Source of the DNA: Chryseobacterium tagetis
GTDB taxonomy: Bacteria > Bacteroidota > Bacteroidia > Flavobacteriales > Weeksellaceae
DNA length: 64,000 nucleotides
NCBI RefSeq assembly: GCF_016735585.2
Contig: NZ_JAERSE020000001.1
Location: 1,116,001-1,180,000 of the forward strand
Direction of reading: 5' to 3'
The translations under genes and the position numbers were made by a program. This document shows positions 61,830 to 64,000 of this stretch, one piece after another; within the stretch, counting starts at the first letter, position 1, and every line of letters begins with the position of its first letter. The notes under the pieces are model-generated. The model was given only the letters and a program-made list of their open reading frames with translations. It was not told the DNA's origin and did no database searches.

Positions 61830-64000
61830 CTAAAAATTTAAGATTTCTGCCAACAATCCATCACCTTCTTTTTCCAGTGCCAAAATATCCTCGGTTACTT
61901 CTTCCAAAGAACGCAAAGGGGCAGGCTGGTAAAAATATTTATTAAAGCTCAGCTCATAGCCAATTTTTACGCTGTCCAGCGCCATCCAGCTTTCTTCGGC
62001 ATAAGGTTGCACTTCCCGCAGATAATAATCCTGTATATTTTCTTTCAGCGGGATGCTTTCGCTGTCACGCAGGTCGCTTTCGGTTTCATAAATGATATAT
62101 TCGCCTTTCGCTTTGTTTGCAAAATACCCGTAATAAGACAGGTCTTTTTCTGTACAGCCCAAAAATTCCAACAGAGCATCCAGCTTTTGTCCGTTCAGCT
62201 TTTCGGTTTTTTTGATGACTTTCTCTGCCGTTTCATCATACCAGCTCACGGCATCTAAAATTTGTTTCTTTTCAGAGGCAGACAGTTTGGTTTTATCCTG
62301 TTTCAGCACTTCATCTACTTTCGCAGTGAAAATATTGAAGTTGGTAAATTCGGCTGTTCCCAAAACTTCCATCAGTCGCACCGCATTCTGGTACAGTTCT
62401 TCCTGCTTTTGCCAAGCTTCCTTTTTCAGAAAGGCAGTCAGTTGTTTGGCATTGATGTTTAGTTCGTGCTTGTCGATATAGTCGGCAATGGCTTTTTTGT
62501 GAGCTTCCAATCCGCTGTAAACTTCCATTCCGTACTGCTCAAAAAGATACTGTGAAAACTCAGGCTGTGACTTGTCCCATTTTAGTACTTCAATTTTTTC
62601 TTTAGTAAACTGGGCTTTCAATCGCTTCGGTCTTTCGATATTGATTTTATAATACCCAAAATCACGGTTGTCAAATACCTTGCTCGCCAGTTTTTGTTCG
62701 CCCTTTTTTTCCTTTTCACTCAGCTCTAGATAGCAGTTTACAATATCACTGATATGCGTTTTGCTGAGTTCACAGTTTTTATTCCCAAGATTCTTGCGCA
62801 GTTTCTGATACATTTCGCTGGCATCAATCAGCTGTACTTTTCCTTTTCGTTGCGCAGGTTTGTTATTGGTCAATATCCAGATATAGGTGGTAATTCCCGT
62901 ATTGTAAAAGATATTGTTCGGCAACTGAATAATCACATCCAGCAAATCATTTTCAATAATATAGCGTCTGATATTGCTCTCGCCACCGCCGGCATCACCT
63001 GTAAACAGGCTCGAACCGTTATGTACCGAAGCAATACGGCTTCCGATTTTGTTTTTATCGGTCAGGGCTTTCATCTTGTCCACCATTTCCATCAGAAACA
63101 GCAACTGCCCGTCACTCGAACGAGGTACGGCATCCACATCTTCTTCCTCGCCCCAGTAATTTTTCAGTTTAATCTTAAAACGGTTGTCAATAACGTATTT
63201 TCCGTCTTTGATGTATTTCTGTTCACTCGCCCAGCTTTTTCCGTATGGCGGATTAGAAAGCATAAAGTCGAACTTCGTTCCTGCAAATTCATCGGTAGAA
63301 AGCGTAGAACCCACCTTGATATGCCCCGGGTCTTTGCCCTTGATCATCATATCCGATTTACAGATGGCGTAGGTTTCATCATTCACTTCCTTCCCAAACA
63401 TATACACAGAAGTATTAGTCGCTTTGATTTCCCCCTCGGAATCGGTAATGAAATTTTCAGACTCCGTCAGCATTCCACCCGTTCCGCAAGCAGGATCATA
63501 AATCGTAATCACAGAAGGAATTTGATTTTTAATCGGTTCAAAAACCATATGGGTCATCAGATCAATTACTTCTCTCGGCGTATAGTGTTCTCCTGCTTCC
63601 TCATTGTTTTCCTCATTGAATTTGCGGATCAGCTCTTCAAAAACATAACCCATTCCAAGATTGGTCAACGCAGGCAGTTTTCTACCACCGGAATCCAGCT
63701 TTTCAAAAGGTGTCAGATTAATATCTGGCGATGTAAATTTCTCCAGTACATCCAGCAAAACATCTTTGTCTGCCATATGTTTGATTTGTGCACGCAGATT
63801 AAATTTGCTGATGATTTCCTGTACGTTGGCACTGAAACCATTCAGATAATCTTCAAAATTCCCCAATAAAATTTGTTGACTGTTGGTCGCATTACCGTGT
63901 AGGCTCTGCAAAGTCCATTCGCTGGTGTTGTAGAAAACATAGCCTGAAGCGGCGGTCATTCCCTTATCATCCCATTCAGTAAACTTCATTGTATTTTTTT
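61830..64000 (-). CDS. hsdM: Type I restriction methyltransferase subunit M (5' end outside window)
   Basis: The adenine-N6 methyltransferase subunit of a type I system. From the first in-window ATG (63989) 719 residues follow: FYNTSEWTL near residue 19, MGYVFEELIRKF, EEAGEHYTPREV, SAM motif YDPACGTGGML (164-174) and catalytic SNPPYGKSW (245-253). A C-terminal extension of about 200 residues is longer than in most HsdM proteins. Family members of this type carry about 100 further N-terminal residues including an LLRG helix, which are missing here; the frame stays open to base 64000, so the gene is taken as 5'-partial. A run of seven A residues just upstream could also hide a frameshift. Confidence 0.88.
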   Translation of the reverse strand, partial: KNTMKFTEWDDKGMTAASGYVFYNTSEWTLQSLHGNATNSQQILLGNFEDYLNGFSANVQEIISKFNLRAQIKHMADKDVLLDVLEKFTSPDINLTPFEKLDSGGRKLPALTNLGMGYVFEELIRKFNEENNEEAGEHYTPREVIDLMTHMVFEPIKNQIPSVITIYDPACGTGGMLTESENFITDSEGEIKATNTSVYMFGKEVNDETYAICKSDMMIKGKDPGHIKVGSTLSTDEFAGTKFDFMLSNPPYGKSWASEQKYIKDGKYVIDNRFKIKLKNYWGEEEDVDAVPRSSDGQLLFLMEMVDKMKALTDKNKIGSRIASVHNGSSLFTGDAGGGESNIRRYIIENDLLDVIIQLPNNIFYNTGITTYIWILTNNKPAQRKGKVQLIDASEMYQKLRKNLGNKNCELSKTHISDIVNCYLELSEKEKKGEQKLASKVFDNRDFGYYKINIERPKRLKAQFTKEKIEVLKWDKSQPEFSQYLFEQYGMEVYSGLEAHKKAIADYIDKHELNINAKQLTAFLKKEAWQKQEELYQNAVRLMEVLGTAEFTNFNIFTAKVDEVLKQDKTKLSASEKKQILDAVSWYDETAEKVIKKTEKLNGQKLDALLEFLGCTEKDLSYYGYFANKAKGEYIIYETESDLRDSESIPLKENIQDYYLREVQPYAEESWMALDSVKIGYELSFNKYFYQPAPLRSLEEVTEDILALEKEGDGLLAEILNF

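Noticed and set aside
62754-63869. Long plus-strand frame (371 codons) opposite hsdM
   Set aside because: It lies entirely antisense to a well-supported methyltransferase gene, has no recognisable domain, and its composition is what an antisense shadow of an A/T-rich gene would give.
53345-64000. BREX or DISARM system
   Set aside because: HsdR, HsdS and HsdM signatures are clear, and no PglZ, BrxC, DrmA or DrmB-like gene is present in the window.

Overview
The window looks like chromosome from a Flavobacteriia member of the Bacteroidota, most likely Chryseobacterium or a close relative. The signs are low G+C; Bacteroidota -7 boxes (TAnnTTTG) 10-70 bases before many genes; two cargo proteins with type IX secretion C-terminal signals; GLPGLI-family proteins; PBP-less M56/BlaR1 proteins; and a rhomboid/ParC/ParE cluster. 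The genus is my inference from overall protein similarity; no search was run.

Layout. 1-5.6 kb: end of an arabinose-5-phosphate isomerase gene, tatC and two secreted metallopeptidases (M1 and M61). 5.8-9.1 kb (minus): pepE, a PBP4-type dacB and a sensor kinase in one run. 9.2-11.3 kb: a TPR protein, a YdeI-like protein and an FSA-type aldolase. 11.3-17.7 kb (minus): blaI, two tandem blaR1-like M56 genes and two GLPGLI genes. 17.9-20.1 kb: small secreted proteins, a third GLPGLI gene and initiator tRNA-Met. 20.2-27.1 kb: threonylcarbamoyl-AMP synthase, yaaA, prmC, a propeller protein and a type IX-secreted pectate lyase with a LacI-type operator. 27.2-28.5 kb: a lone AbiH phage-defence gene. 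28.6-34.3 kb (minus): parE, a small membrane protein, parC and a rhomboid protease. 34.4-39.5 kb: a frameshifted propeller/LytS kinase, its LytTR regulator and a type IX cargo protein. 39.6-52.9 kb: mostly housekeeping genes (AIM24-like, aminotransferase, cardiolipin synthase, SDR, AraC, YchF, ferritin, GH-like lipoprotein, TypA, DUF1294). 52.9-53.1 kb: a double-glycine, cysteine-rich peptide gene. 53.3-64 kb (minus): a type I restriction-modification operon running off the right edge.

The most unusual region is that operon. Between hsdM-hsdS and hsdR lie four tightly packed genes: a small basic protein, a DUF4917 protein with a SIR2-like motif set, a DUF6615-like putative nuclease, and a DUF262/DUF1524 (GmrSD-like) protein. 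Gaps are at most 30 bases and two junctions overlap, so the cluster is probably co-transcribed as one compound defence locus. The AbiH protein at 27.2 kb shows a similar motif set to the DUF4917 protein.

The second theme is palindromic repeats: two copies of a ~190-bp dispersed element (1.6 and 41.6 kb), a related smaller element (5.7 kb), a three-unit tandem array of ~152-bp dyads (45.2-45.7 kb), and a related palindrome that sits in frame inside prmC. Three apparent single-base shifts (18.95, 34.45 and 35.72 kb), two in 8-A tracts and one in a short T or C run, suggest either sequence errors or real gene decay or phase variation. Hand-counted positions of small sites may be off by a base or two.
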